From Candidatus Aminicenantota bacterium (GTDB lineage Bacteria > Acidobacteriota > Aminicenantia > UBA2199): DNA of 8,613 nt. Shown one piece after another: positions 1 through 5,715 of this stretch. Location: positions 1 to 8,613 of the forward strand of contig DAOWKX010000131.1 of assembly GCA_030639705.1 (NCBI GenBank). Reading direction: 5' to 3'. Below the pieces are notes generated by a model. That model worked only from the letters and a program-made list of their open reading frames with translations, made no database searches and was not told the origin of the DNA. Each line of letters opens with the position of its first letter. Position 1 is the first letter of the stretch. The position numbers and the translations under genes were made by a program.

Positions 1-2
1 AT

Positions 3-137
3 CAGGTATTTATTCCGGATTTTATTCCAGGCACTTATCGGGCATTTAATGGTGGTACACGAAAAGCTGAATTACACTGGAGCATAAAATCCTGGAAACA
101 AACACTTTTATTTTTACATCAATATATGGACAAATAA
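3..137 (+). CDS. C-terminal fragment of a possible alpha/beta hydrolase (partial, 5' end outside window)
   Basis: An open frame enters from the left edge and stops with TAA at 135-137, leaving 44 residues. The other two forward frames stop earlier, at 85-87 and 47-49. The fragment has an IPGTYRAFNGGTR stretch followed by a SWKQTLLFLHQYMDK tail. This layout resembles the end of dienelactone-hydrolase-type proteins, where a PGxxHAF motif bearing the catalytic His is followed by a helix with AWxRTLxFF. In that alignment the His would be Arg here, so either the match is wrong or the protein is unusual. No catalytic residue can be confirmed. It is convergent with the C45-type gene on the other strand, with about 230 bp between them. 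That this is a coding C-terminus is fairly likely; the family is a weak guess. Confidence 0.4.
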   Translation, partial: QVFIPDFIPGTYRAFNGGTRKAELHWSIKSWKQTLLFLHQYMDK

Positions 138-371
138 ACTCTAATCGTTTTTAAAAAATATTTTCTGTATCGCTTCCGGGAATATCTTCTTCGCTAACGA
201 TAAAAATTGTGCTCAATTTTTAGCTCCGGTCCTCAATCGCTCAGACATTCTTCACTCTCTCCGGGGCACGCTTAAGAAGAAATTCCCTCACGCTAAATTA
301 ACATACATTCCATAAAGAGAGAAAATTGGACCGGTGCGTGCAAGAGTGTAAATTTTGATGTTCTTTGTTTA
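138..371. other. Non-coding convergent intergenic region with hairpins and repeat-like segment
   Basis: These 234 bp lie between the stop codons of two convergent genes. I see no gene in them. They hold an AT-rich 9-bp hairpin (201-222). A pyrimidine-rich segment at about 223-300 has short arms GCTCCGG (223-229) and CCGGGGC (261-267), which pair with one G-U wobble. GGACCGGTGC at 328-337 is a 9-of-10 reverse complement of 223-232. The segment is noticeably more GC-rich than the flanking DNA. It could be a degenerate copy of an interspersed intergenic repeat, but that needs the rest of the genome. Confidence 0.5.
201..222. terminator. AT-rich hairpin, possible terminator
   Basis: TAAAAATTG and CAATTTTTA form a perfect 9-bp stem around a TGCT loop. 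The stem lies 63 bases past the stop of the left-edge gene and about 150 bases past the stop of the C45-type gene, so it could serve transcripts from either side. The 3' arm supplies a T run on either strand. Only one G-C pair is present, so it is a weak intrinsic terminator at best. Confidence 0.35.
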
Positions 372-1622
372 TCAGTTTTGAAAATTGGCGATATGGATGA
401 TCCCATAATTTTCTTCCTTGAAGCGGACATCCATTTCTTTTTTTGAAAGATCATACATTCCCGTCCATAAAGTTCTGGCGTCACCCGAGATGAATTGTAT
501 TTTTCTCATAACCTCAAATAATTCACCAATACCATTGATTCCAGAAGATAATAGATTTATTGCCGTACTGTATCTCCAGCACTGACTGATGACAAAATCA
601 ATACCCTCCTGGAGGGCAGTGTTAGTCAGAACGTGGTAAGGATGTTTTCTGGGAAACGTCACCATATTTTTATCGCCATCAAACTCCACCACCACAGAAT
701 TACCAGTCGCATCGGCAATCAAGAAGTGGTTTACTTCTACAGGAAACCATACCGTCATTTTTCCGATAATGTCCAGTGCATCATTGACAGAGGCACAGGT
801 TTCTAGAATGATTCGATGCATATGGATAACCTGAACTGCCGGTTTATCAGGGTATCTATCGTCCCTATAATCGATATATTTTGAAGGATTTTCATTTGTA
901 GCCACACCGATAAACAGCCCTTGTTCATTAATTCCATCACAGATCCAATGATGCAGTGCATAACAGGCATTGCCAATGGTTTTGTATACCCCATCGAGTT
1001 TTGTAATGACAAGGAAATGAGGTCTTTCGGATTGATTGTCGAAATTCCGGCCAATGATGTGCCTGTTTTGGGTCTCTAAAAAATAGGAGACCACACTGCA
1101 GTTGGTATTGGATGAAGAAAAACCGGTCAGATTCACAAATTCCGGGTAACGAAACAATCTACACCACAAACCTGTATAAAAATCATGCTCAAGATATCTG
1201 AAATCGATATCATCAATTGTCAACCCGTAAGCTTCGGCCACGCCCCGTGCTTTTTCAAGATACTGGGGATAAATGTTCTGGTACATCTGGATGATTTTCT
1301 GGTTGATCTCCTGATTTTGGGAAGTTGGTCTTATTAATAAGTGATTGTATTTTTTCCCGATTAAACCAATTAGGTAGCCCAGTTCATAATGATTGCCGGT
1401 AATGGTGACTTTTTTTGGTAGTAAATCCGTATCAATGATTTCATATTTGATGATTTCTTTACCCATTTCCTGTTGGGCTTGGGATAAAAAAGTTTTAAAA
1501 TTGTCGTCATAATGGGCATACAATTCGGCTATTTTTTCAGCCTCCTGTGAATTGTCAGAACAGTAGTTTAAAAAAATAGAAACTAAAGCCAAGAGAAAAC
1601 CTTGAAAAATTTTTTTTATCAT
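372..1622 (-). CDS. Exported C45-type Ntn-hydrolase / linear amide C-N hydrolase
   Basis: The 416-residue product resembles the C45 acyl-CoA:6-aminopenicillanate acyltransferase-like and choloylglycine-hydrolase-like Ntn hydrolases. These cut themselves to expose an N-terminal Cys and then hydrolyse linear amide bonds. A basic start and hydrophobic run (residues 1-20) are followed by Cys21, which suggests export and possibly lipid anchoring, although LNYC is a poor lipobox. The pro-segment has a GNHYELGYLIG stretch (76-86), like the family's G-x-x-YE-x-G signature. The predicted nucleophile is Cys175 in NTNCSVV, with cleavage after Asn174. GRNFDN (191-196), INEQGLFIG (231-239), ADATGNSVVVEF (303-314) and LTNT (332-335) match conserved parts of the fold. 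The substrate (N-acyl amino acid, bile salt, penicillin-like or peptide amide) cannot be told. The start has an SD, GGAGGT (1638-1643 on the complement), about 15 bases upstream, which is longer than usual. No adjacent gene shares its strand. Confidence 0.75.
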   Translation of the reverse strand: MIKKIFQGFLLALVSIFLNYCSDNSQEAEKIAELYAHYDDNFKTFLSQAQQEMGKEIIKYEIIDTDLLPKKVTITGNHYELGYLIGLIGKKYNHLLIRPTSQNQEINQKIIQMYQNIYPQYLEKARGVAEAYGLTIDDIDFRYLEHDFYTGLWCRLFRYPEFVNLTGFSSSNTNCSVVSYFLETQNRHIIGRNFDNQSERPHFLVITKLDGVYKTIGNACYALHHWICDGINEQGLFIGVATNENPSKYIDYRDDRYPDKPAVQVIHMHRIILETCASVNDALDIIGKMTVWFPVEVNHFLIADATGNSVVVEFDGDKNMVTFPRKHPYHVLTNTALQEGIDFVISQCWRYSTAINLLSSGINGIGELFEVMRKIQFISGDARTLWTGMYDLSKKEMDVRFKEENYGIIHIANFQN

Positions 1623-1637
1623 TTTCTTTTTAATATT

Positions 1638-1643
1638 ACCTCC
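1638..1643 (-). promoter_or_regulatory. Ribosome binding site of the C45-type gene, long spacing
   Basis: GGAGGT on the minus strand lies 15 bases before the ATG at 1620-1622. Optimal spacing is nearer 6-9. No ATG, GTG or TTG lies between them in frame; an in-frame ATT occurs four codons upstream. I keep the ATG because the signal peptide begins naturally there (MIKKIFQ). Confidence 0.45.
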
Positions 1644-1651
1644 AAAAAGGA

Positions 1652-1680
1652 ATTATACCAGAAAAAAAAAGTAGGGACAG
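1652..1680 (-). promoter_or_regulatory. Candidate sigma-70-type promoter of the C45-type gene
   Basis: Read on the minus strand, a perfect TATAAT -10 box (1652-1657) lies 17 bp after CTGTCC (1675-1680), a 3-of-6 match to TTGACA. The spacer contains nine consecutive T (A on the plus strand, 1662-1670). Transcription would start near 1645, almost directly at the SD, giving a leader of roughly 20 bases. Confidence 0.45.
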
Positions 1681-1702
1681 AGACAATTTATTTTTTTTGT
1701 CC
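1671..1702. repeat. Possible remnant of a REP-like palindrome (GGGACAG / TGTCC)
   Basis: GTAGGGACAGAGAC at 1671-1684 is followed by a T-rich stretch and TTTGTCC ending at 1702. GGACA (1675-1679) pairs with TGTCC (1698-1702), and GACAA (1682-1686) with TTGTC (1697-1701), so the two 5-bp stems are alternatives. The GGGACAG start and the T-rich core resemble palindromes associated with REP-type tyrosine transposases, but the right arm is incomplete. It is a degenerate relic if it is one at all. Confidence 0.25.
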
Positions 1703-1719
1703 TTATTTTATAATAGACT

Positions 1720-1748
1720 TTGACGATTATGGAAAACAGTGGTAAATT
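1720..1748 (+). promoter_or_regulatory. Candidate promoter of miaB
   Basis: TTGACG (1720-1725, 5 of 6 to consensus) is followed after exactly 17 bp by TAAATT (1743-1748, 4 of 6). TGG directly before the -10 gives an extended -10 (TGn) motif. The predicted start is near 1755, leaving a leader of about 100 bases that contains the inverted repeat at 1763-1799. A perfect TATAAT at 1709-1714 has no acceptable -35 and was not preferred. Confidence 0.4.
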
Positions 1749-1762
1749 TGGGTTGTAAAATA

Positions 1763-1799
1763 ATTTCCAATAATTATTTAGCAGATAAATATTGGAAAT
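1763..1799. repeat. 15-bp-arm inverted repeat in the miaB leader
   Basis: ATTTCCAATAATTAT (1763-1777) and ATAAATATTGGAAAT (1785-1799) are reverse complements at 14 of 15 positions, around a 7-base loop TTAGCAG. It lies just downstream of the predicted miaB start site and 55 bp before the start codon. It could be an RNA hairpin in the leader or a binding site for a dimeric regulator. It lacks the trailing U run expected of an intrinsic terminator. Confidence 0.55.
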
Positions 1800-1853
1800 A
1801 AATATACAAGGTAATTTTTAAGAATTTAAAATGAGTAAATGAAGAGGATAGCA

Positions 1854-3146
1854 ATGAAGTTTTTTATTAAAACCTACGGATGCCAGATGAATGTTAATGA
1901 TTCTGAAAAAATGCGGTATATTCTGGAATCCCGGGGAATACATCATTGCCAGAGTGAAGCAGATGCGGATATTGTTATCATTAACAGCTGTGCTGTCAGG
2001 GAGAAGGCTCAGGATAAGATTTATTCTTATATCGGAAGAATTTCCTCTGATAAAAAAATTATTGTTGCCGGTTGTGTGGCTCAATCAGAAAAGGATAATA
2101 TTTTAAAACGATGTTCAGCGGTTGATTTCATCCTGGGAACCCATCAGTATTTCAAAATACATTTGGCTGTTGATCGCATTATAAAGGGAGATAAGAGAGA
2201 TGTGTTTGCCGGATTTTCAAAAGAATGGAAAGAACTATGCCCGGATATGGGATCCCGGGAGAGCCGGGTCTCCGGTTATGTTTCCATAATGGAAGGATGT
2301 AATAATTTTTGTTCCTATTGTATTGTACCTTTTACCCGGGGGAGAGAAAAATACAGGCCATTTCAAAACATTATGGAAGAAGCAGAGTATCTGTCAAATA
2401 TGGGATATAAGGAAATCATTCTTCTGGGACAAAATGTGAATAGCTGGGAAGATAAAAGCGAAGGGTTCACATTTACCGATCTTTTAGCAGCTCTGGCAGA
2501 AAAGACTGATGTCAAATGGATACGTTTCATCACCTCTTATCCAGGGTATTTCACCGATGATATGATTAAGGTGATGGCGCGATTCGATAAAATTGCCAGG
2601 CACATTCATTTTCCTGCCCAATCAGGATCCACCCGGATTTTGAAAAAAATGAATAGAACCTATACCCGGCAGGATTATTTGAAGATTGTCAATCGGTTCA
2701 AGAGAAAAATACCCGGAATGAAATTCAGTTCTGATTTTATCGTGGGATTCCCGGGTGAAACTGAAAGAGATTTTGAATTAACCATGTCCTTGATCAAGAA
2801 AGTAGAATATGAATCACTATTTTCGTTTCTCTATTCACCGAGACAATTCACAAAATCCTTTTTAGATCCAGATAAGACCGGAATTGAAGTAAATAAGGAA
2901 AGGTTGCGCCGATTGCAAATACTTCAACAAGAGATTCAGGTGAAGAATAATAAGACATATATCGGGAAACCGGTTGACGTTCTCATTACCCAGAGAAATC
3001 CGAAAAAGGCAGATGAGGTAATTGGAAGGACTGAAAGTTACAGGGTTGTTAATTTTGTTTCACGCTCATCGGTTGGGGAGTTTAAAAGAGTGTTGATTAC
3101 AAACGTTGGGCCTCATTCCATGAGAGGAATGGAGGTGAATGACTAA
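1854..3146 (+). CDS. miaB: MiaB, tRNA-2-methylthio-N6-isopentenyladenosine(37) synthase
   Basis: MiaB is a radical-SAM enzyme with two iron-sulfur clusters that adds a methylthio group to i6A37 of tRNAs reading UNN codons. The 430-residue product has the MTTase N-domain with KTYGCQMN, so the auxiliary-cluster cysteines are Cys10, Cys46 (NSCAVR) and Cys74 (VAGCVAQ). The radical-SAM motif CNNFCSYC gives Cys149, Cys153 and Cys156, followed by IVPFTRGRE. LLGQNVNSW (190-198), PAQSGST (254-260) and DFIVGFPGETE (294-304) favour MiaB over RimO or MtaB. A TRAM domain ends the protein (about 366-430). I chose ATG 1854 over the in-frame ATG at 1839 because AGAGGA (1843-1848) lies 5 bases before it and MKFFIKTYGCQMN is the usual family start. 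The YSPRPGTPA segment of the family reads YSPRQFTKSF here. The gene ends 90 bp before the next operon and probably has its own promoter. Confidence 0.93.
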   Translation: MKFFIKTYGCQMNVNDSEKMRYILESRGIHHCQSEADADIVIINSCAVREKAQDKIYSYIGRISSDKKIIVAGCVAQSEKDNILKRCSAVDFILGTHQYFKIHLAVDRIIKGDKRDVFAGFSKEWKELCPDMGSRESRVSGYVSIMEGCNNFCSYCIVPFTRGREKYRPFQNIMEEAEYLSNMGYKEIILLGQNVNSWEDKSEGFTFTDLLAALAEKTDVKWIRFITSYPGYFTDDMIKVMARFDKIARHIHFPAQSGSTRILKKMNRTYTRQDYLKIVNRFKRKIPGMKFSSDFIVGFPGETERDFELTMSLIKKVEYESLFSFLYSPRQFTKSFLDPDKTGIEVNKERLRRLQILQQEIQVKNNKTYIGKPVDVLITQRNPKKADEVIGRTESYRVVNFVSRSSVGEFKRVLITNVGPHSMRGMEVND

Positions 3147-3165
3147 ATGTTCAGGCCGGGATTTC

Positions 3166-3194
3166 TTGACTTTGGTGAAAAAATATGATAAATA
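3166..3194 (+). promoter_or_regulatory. Candidate promoter of the yceD-rpmF-plsX-fabG-acpP-fabF operon
   Basis: TTGACT (3166-3171, 5 of 6) and TAAATA (3189-3194, 3 of 6) are separated by 17 bp. TG at 3186-3187 forms an extended -10 that can compensate for the weak hexamer. Transcription would begin near 3200 and give a leader of about 36 bases to the yceD start. No FapR-type operator palindrome is evident around it. Confidence 0.45.
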
Positions 3195-3236
3195 AAAAGC
3201 TATTCTTAGTGAGGAATAATCATTACAGGTGAGAAG

Positions 3237-3746
3237 ATGTTAATAGATGTAAATAAAATAACCGAAGAAGGTTTATCTTTAAACAATCATTTAGAGATGG
3301 ATAATGAATACTTGATCGAAGAAGGAGGTTATTTTTTTGATAATCTTCATTATGATGTTTTCCTTGTACCGAGCGGGGATCATATTAAGGTGAAGGGAAC
3401 AATCAAGACGATGGTTTCTCTTCGATGTGTGCGATGTCTGGAAAATTTTGAAATGGAAGTCGATTCTAACTTTGATGTCATATTATTTCCGGTAAACCTG
3501 GTAGAAGTCAATAACCTTCATTTAAGCGATGAAGATATGGAATATGTTTTCTTTGAAGACGAAAAGATTGATCTTGATAAAATACTCATCGAGCAAATCA
3601 ATTTTTTTATCCCCTACAACCCCCTCTGTAATGAAAATTGTAAGGGCTTATGTCCTATCTGTGGTGTTGACTTAAATCGTGAAGAATGTAAATGTGATAA
3701 TTCATTTAAAGAATTGAATTTACTACTGGATAAATTAAAGAGGTAA
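3237..3746 (+). CDS. yceD: YceD/DUF177 family protein
   Basis: This 169-residue protein belongs to the DUF177 family, which is nearly always encoded just before rpmF. Its E. coli (YceD) and plant relatives are linked to 23S rRNA accumulation and ribosome assembly. The visible family marks are a CVRC pair (Cys64, Cys67) in the middle and a Cys-rich tail, PLCNENCKGLCPICGVDLN, then CKC (Cys131, 135, 139, 142, 151, 153). The tail is probably a metal-binding knuckle, as in Gram-positive-type members. The protein is rich in Asp and Glu between residues 90 and 115. The start is supported by AGGTGA (3227-3232), 4 bases upstream. The stop is 2 bases from the rpmF start and overlaps that gene's SD, so translation is probably coupled. 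The family assignment is firm; the molecular role is inferred from homologues. Confidence 0.88.
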   Translation: MLIDVNKITEEGLSLNNHLEMDNEYLIEEGGYFFDNLHYDVFLVPSGDHIKVKGTIKTMVSLRCVRCLENFEMEVDSNFDVILFPVNLVEVNNLHLSDEDMEYVFFEDEKIDLDKILIEQINFFIPYNPLCNENCKGLCPICGVDLNREECKCDNSFKELNLLLDKLKR

Positions 3747-3748
3747 AA

Positions 3749-3931
3749 ATGGCACTTCCCAAAAGACGACATTCTCATCAAAGGAAAAACAAGAGAAGGT
3801 CACATCATGCTTTGAAAGTTGAGGGATTATCTGTTTGTCCCCAGTGTAAAGAACCAAAATACCCTCATCGAATCTGTAAGAATTGCGGTTACTACGATGA
3901 TAAGCAGGTTATTAAAGGCGAGGAAGATTAA
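3749..3931 (+). CDS. rpmF: 50S ribosomal protein L32 (zinc-ribbon form)
   Basis: The 60-residue protein has the standard bL32 start, MALPKRRHSHQRKNKRRSHH, which is basic and rRNA-binding. A zinc ribbon follows, with CPQC (Cys30, Cys33) and CKNC (Cys43, Cys46). All four cysteines are present, so this is the zinc-dependent (C+) form and not the Cys-free paralogue used under zinc limitation. The length matches the family. The SD AGAGGT overlaps the yceD stop codon. The plsX start follows 3 bases after the stop. Its place between yceD and plsX is the classic arrangement that joins ribosome and phospholipid synthesis. Confidence 0.97.
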   Translation: MALPKRRHSHQRKNKRRSHHALKVEGLSVCPQCKEPKYPHRICKNCGYYDDKQVIKGEED

Positions 3932-3934
3932 TTA

Positions 3935-4969
3935 ATGGAAGATATCAAGGTGGCAATCGATGCTATGGGTGGGGATAATGCACCTGAGATTATCATCAAA
4001 GGCGTGGTAGAATACATCAAAGATAATAAGGATTTTGGAATTATTTTAGTGGGAAAGGAAAAGGAGATCAAGAAAGAGTTTCGAAAGCTAAATGTTAATT
4101 TTGAAGATAAGATTGAGATTATTGATGCGCTTGAAGAAATTTCAATGCGGGAGCATTTTTTTTCCTACTGGCGAAAGCGGGAAAAAACATCGATAAAGAA
4201 AGCTCTGGATCTGGTAAAACAAAAAAAAGCCCAGGCCATGGTATCGGCAGGAAACACCGGAGCAGTGATGGCGCTTGCCAAAACGGTTCTGGGCCCGCTT
4301 AAAAGTATTGAAAGGCCGGCGCTGGCAATCATGATACCCACCCTCAAGGGAAATTCACTGCTGGTTGACGTAGGGGCCAATGTGGATTCAAAACCCAAAA
4401 ATCTGGTTCAATTTGCTCTGATGGGCAAGGTCTATTTGGAATCTGTCCAGGGTATCCAGAACCCCAAAATCGGTCTGATGAGTATCGGTGAAGAGGAAGT
4501 GAAGGGGACTGAAGTTGTCAAAATGACCAATACCCTGTTAAAAGCCATGGACATCAATTTTATGGGTAATATCGAGGGGAGAGAAGCTTATCTCGGTGAA
4601 GCTGATTTAATTGTAACCGATGGATTTACCGGCAATGTGACCCTGAAGGTGGCTGAGGGGGTTGTTGATGTGATGCAGTCCATGTTAAAGAGAGAAATCA
4701 TGTCTAACATTCTGTCAAAAATCGGATTTTTCTTTTTAAAAAGCTCTCTCAGAAGAATAAAAAACAAGCTGGACTATCAGGAGTATGGCGGCGCACTATT
4801 ACTGGGAGTGGATGGAATTGTGATTATCGGGCACGGTCGTTCGAGTGCCAAAGCCATAGAAAATGCCATCCACCTGAGCAAACGTTTTATTGAAGAAAAT
4901 GTATTAGGTAAAATTTCCCTGGAGATCGAAAAAATGCAGAAAGTATTCAAGGAGCTCAAATATGGCTGA
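3935..4969 (+). CDS. plsX: Phosphate acyltransferase PlsX
   Basis: PlsX converts acyl-ACP and phosphate to acyl-phosphate, the donor used by PlsY for the first acylation of glycerol-3-phosphate. It is a peripheral membrane enzyme. The 344-residue sequence shows the family marks in order: VAIDAMGGDNAPE (6-18), VSAGNTGAVMA (103-113), RPALAIMIPT (127-136), LLVDVGANVDSKP (142-154), IGEEEVKGTE (184-193), ADLIVTDGFTGN (223-234) and YGGALLLGVDG (284-294). Residues 69-87 (ISM to TSI) align without gaps to the usual I-x-M-x-E-x-P...R-K-K-x-S-S-I segment but are diverged, with Phe in place of Pro. Its SD is weak: AGGA (3921-3924), 10 bases upstream inside rpmF. The stop overlaps the fabG start by 8 bases. 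Length is typical. Confidence 0.96.
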   Translation: MEDIKVAIDAMGGDNAPEIIIKGVVEYIKDNKDFGIILVGKEKEIKKEFRKLNVNFEDKIEIIDALEEISMREHFFSYWRKREKTSIKKALDLVKQKKAQAMVSAGNTGAVMALAKTVLGPLKSIERPALAIMIPTLKGNSLLVDVGANVDSKPKNLVQFALMGKVYLESVQGIQNPKIGLMSIGEEEVKGTEVVKMTNTLLKAMDINFMGNIEGREAYLGEADLIVTDGFTGNVTLKVAEGVVDVMQSMLKREIMSNILSKIGFFFLKSSLRRIKNKLDYQEYGGALLLGVDGIVIIGHGRSSAKAIENAIHLSKRFIEENVLGKISLEIEKMQKVFKELKYG

Positions 4970-5702
4970 TAAAAATAAGAACGCTATTGTAACCGGAGCT
5001 GCCAGAGGTATTGGAAAAGGGATTGCATTGTGCTTGGCTAAAGAAGGAATCAATGTTGTTGTTTCCGATGTGATGTTTGATGAAGCCCGACAAACAGCTC
5101 GGGAACTTGAAGCGCTGGGCGTGAAATCCATCCCTCTGAAATCAGATGTTTCAAAGTCAGATGATGTCCAACAGCTGGTTAAAACAACGGTTGAAGAGTT
5201 AGGAACAGTTGATTTTTTAGTAAATAATGCGGGTGTAACTCGAGATAATCTTTCCATAAGAATGTCTGAAGAGGAATGGGATACGGTATTGAATATCAAT
5301 TTGAAAGGGGCTTTCCTGTGTTCTCATTTTGCGGCCAAGGAGATGATGAAGCAGCGGTTCGGTAGAATTGTTAACATTGCCTCGATAAGCGGTATCATCG
5401 GAACAGCCGGTCAGGCCAATTATGCGTCCTCCAAGGCCGGCGTTATTGCCTTAACCAAGTCAATGGCCAGAGAGTTAGGAGGAAGGAATATCACTGTTAA
5501 TGCTGTTGCCCCGGGATTTATCATGACCGAGATGACTGAAAAACTGTCGGATAAAGTCAAAGAGGCTTATTTATCCCAGATACCGTTAAAAAGAGCAGGT
5601 ACCCCTGATGATGTTGCTGAAGCTGTGTATTTTCTGTTATCGTCTTCAGCTTCATATATTACCGGAACTGTCATTAATGTGTCCGGAGGACTCGTAACCT
5701 AA
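4962..5702 (+). CDS. fabG: 3-oxoacyl-[acyl-carrier-protein] reductase FabG
   Basis: FabG performs the first reduction of each fatty-acid elongation round, turning beta-ketoacyl-ACP into 3-hydroxyacyl-ACP. The 246-residue classical short-chain dehydrogenase has the dinucleotide motif TGAARGIG (11-18) and NNAG (88-91). The catalytic set is Asn113, Ser141, Tyr154 and Lys158 (YASSK), and the protein ends in SGGLVT. Arg15 in the glycine motif favours NADPH, but Asp36 after strand beta-2 (VVVSD) usually favours NADH, so the cofactor is uncertain. The ATG overlaps the end of plsX, and AAGGAG (4949-4954) lies 7 bases upstream, indicating translational coupling. acpP follows after 13 bases. The family has many dehydrogenase paralogues; position beside acpP and fabF makes FabG the best call. 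Confidence 0.94.
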   Translation: MADKNKNAIVTGAARGIGKGIALCLAKEGINVVVSDVMFDEARQTARELEALGVKSIPLKSDVSKSDDVQQLVKTTVEELGTVDFLVNNAGVTRDNLSIRMSEEEWDTVLNINLKGAFLCSHFAAKEMMKQRFGRIVNIASISGIIGTAGQANYASSKAGVIALTKSMARELGGRNITVNAVAPGFIMTEMTEKLSDKVKEAYLSQIPLKRAGTPDDVAEAVYFLLSSSASYITGTVINVSGGLVT

Positions 5703-5703
5703 A

Positions 5704-5710
5704 AAGGAGG
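5704..5710 (+). promoter_or_regulatory. Strong ribosome binding site of acpP
   Basis: AAGGAGG, 5 bases before the acpP ATG, is the best SD in the window. It fits the need for abundant acyl carrier protein from the same mRNA as the less abundant enzymes. Confidence 0.8.
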
Positions 5711-5715
5711 ATTAT

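Noticed and set aside
1709..1714. Perfect TATAAT as the miaB -10 box.
   Set aside because: Positions 16-18 bp upstream have no TTGACA-like hexamer. The pair at 1720-1725 and 1743-1748 has correct spacing and an extended -10.
1839..1853. Upstream in-frame ATG as the miaB start.
   Set aside because: No SD precedes it, whereas AGAGGA precedes ATG 1854, which also gives the canonical N-terminus. The upstream start cannot be fully excluded.
3203..3220. Small hairpin ATTCTT...AGGAAT before yceD as a miaB terminator.
   Set aside because: Six pairs with one G-U, no T run, and it lies downstream of the predicted operon start, so a terminator role is unlikely.
4156..4228. Possible paired frameshift in plsX between a T8 run (4156-4163) and an A8 run (4221-4228), because residues 71-87 look diverged.
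   Set aside because: The diverged segment aligns without gaps to the family pattern I-x-M-x-E-x-P...R-K-K-x-S-S-I, and VSAGNTGA follows in the same frame, so it is ordinary divergence.
4165..4398. Open frames opposite plsX, fabG, acpP, fabF, miaB and the two hydrolase genes as extra genes.
   Set aside because: They lie wholly within well-supported genes in other frames, lack SD sites and show no recognisable protein features.
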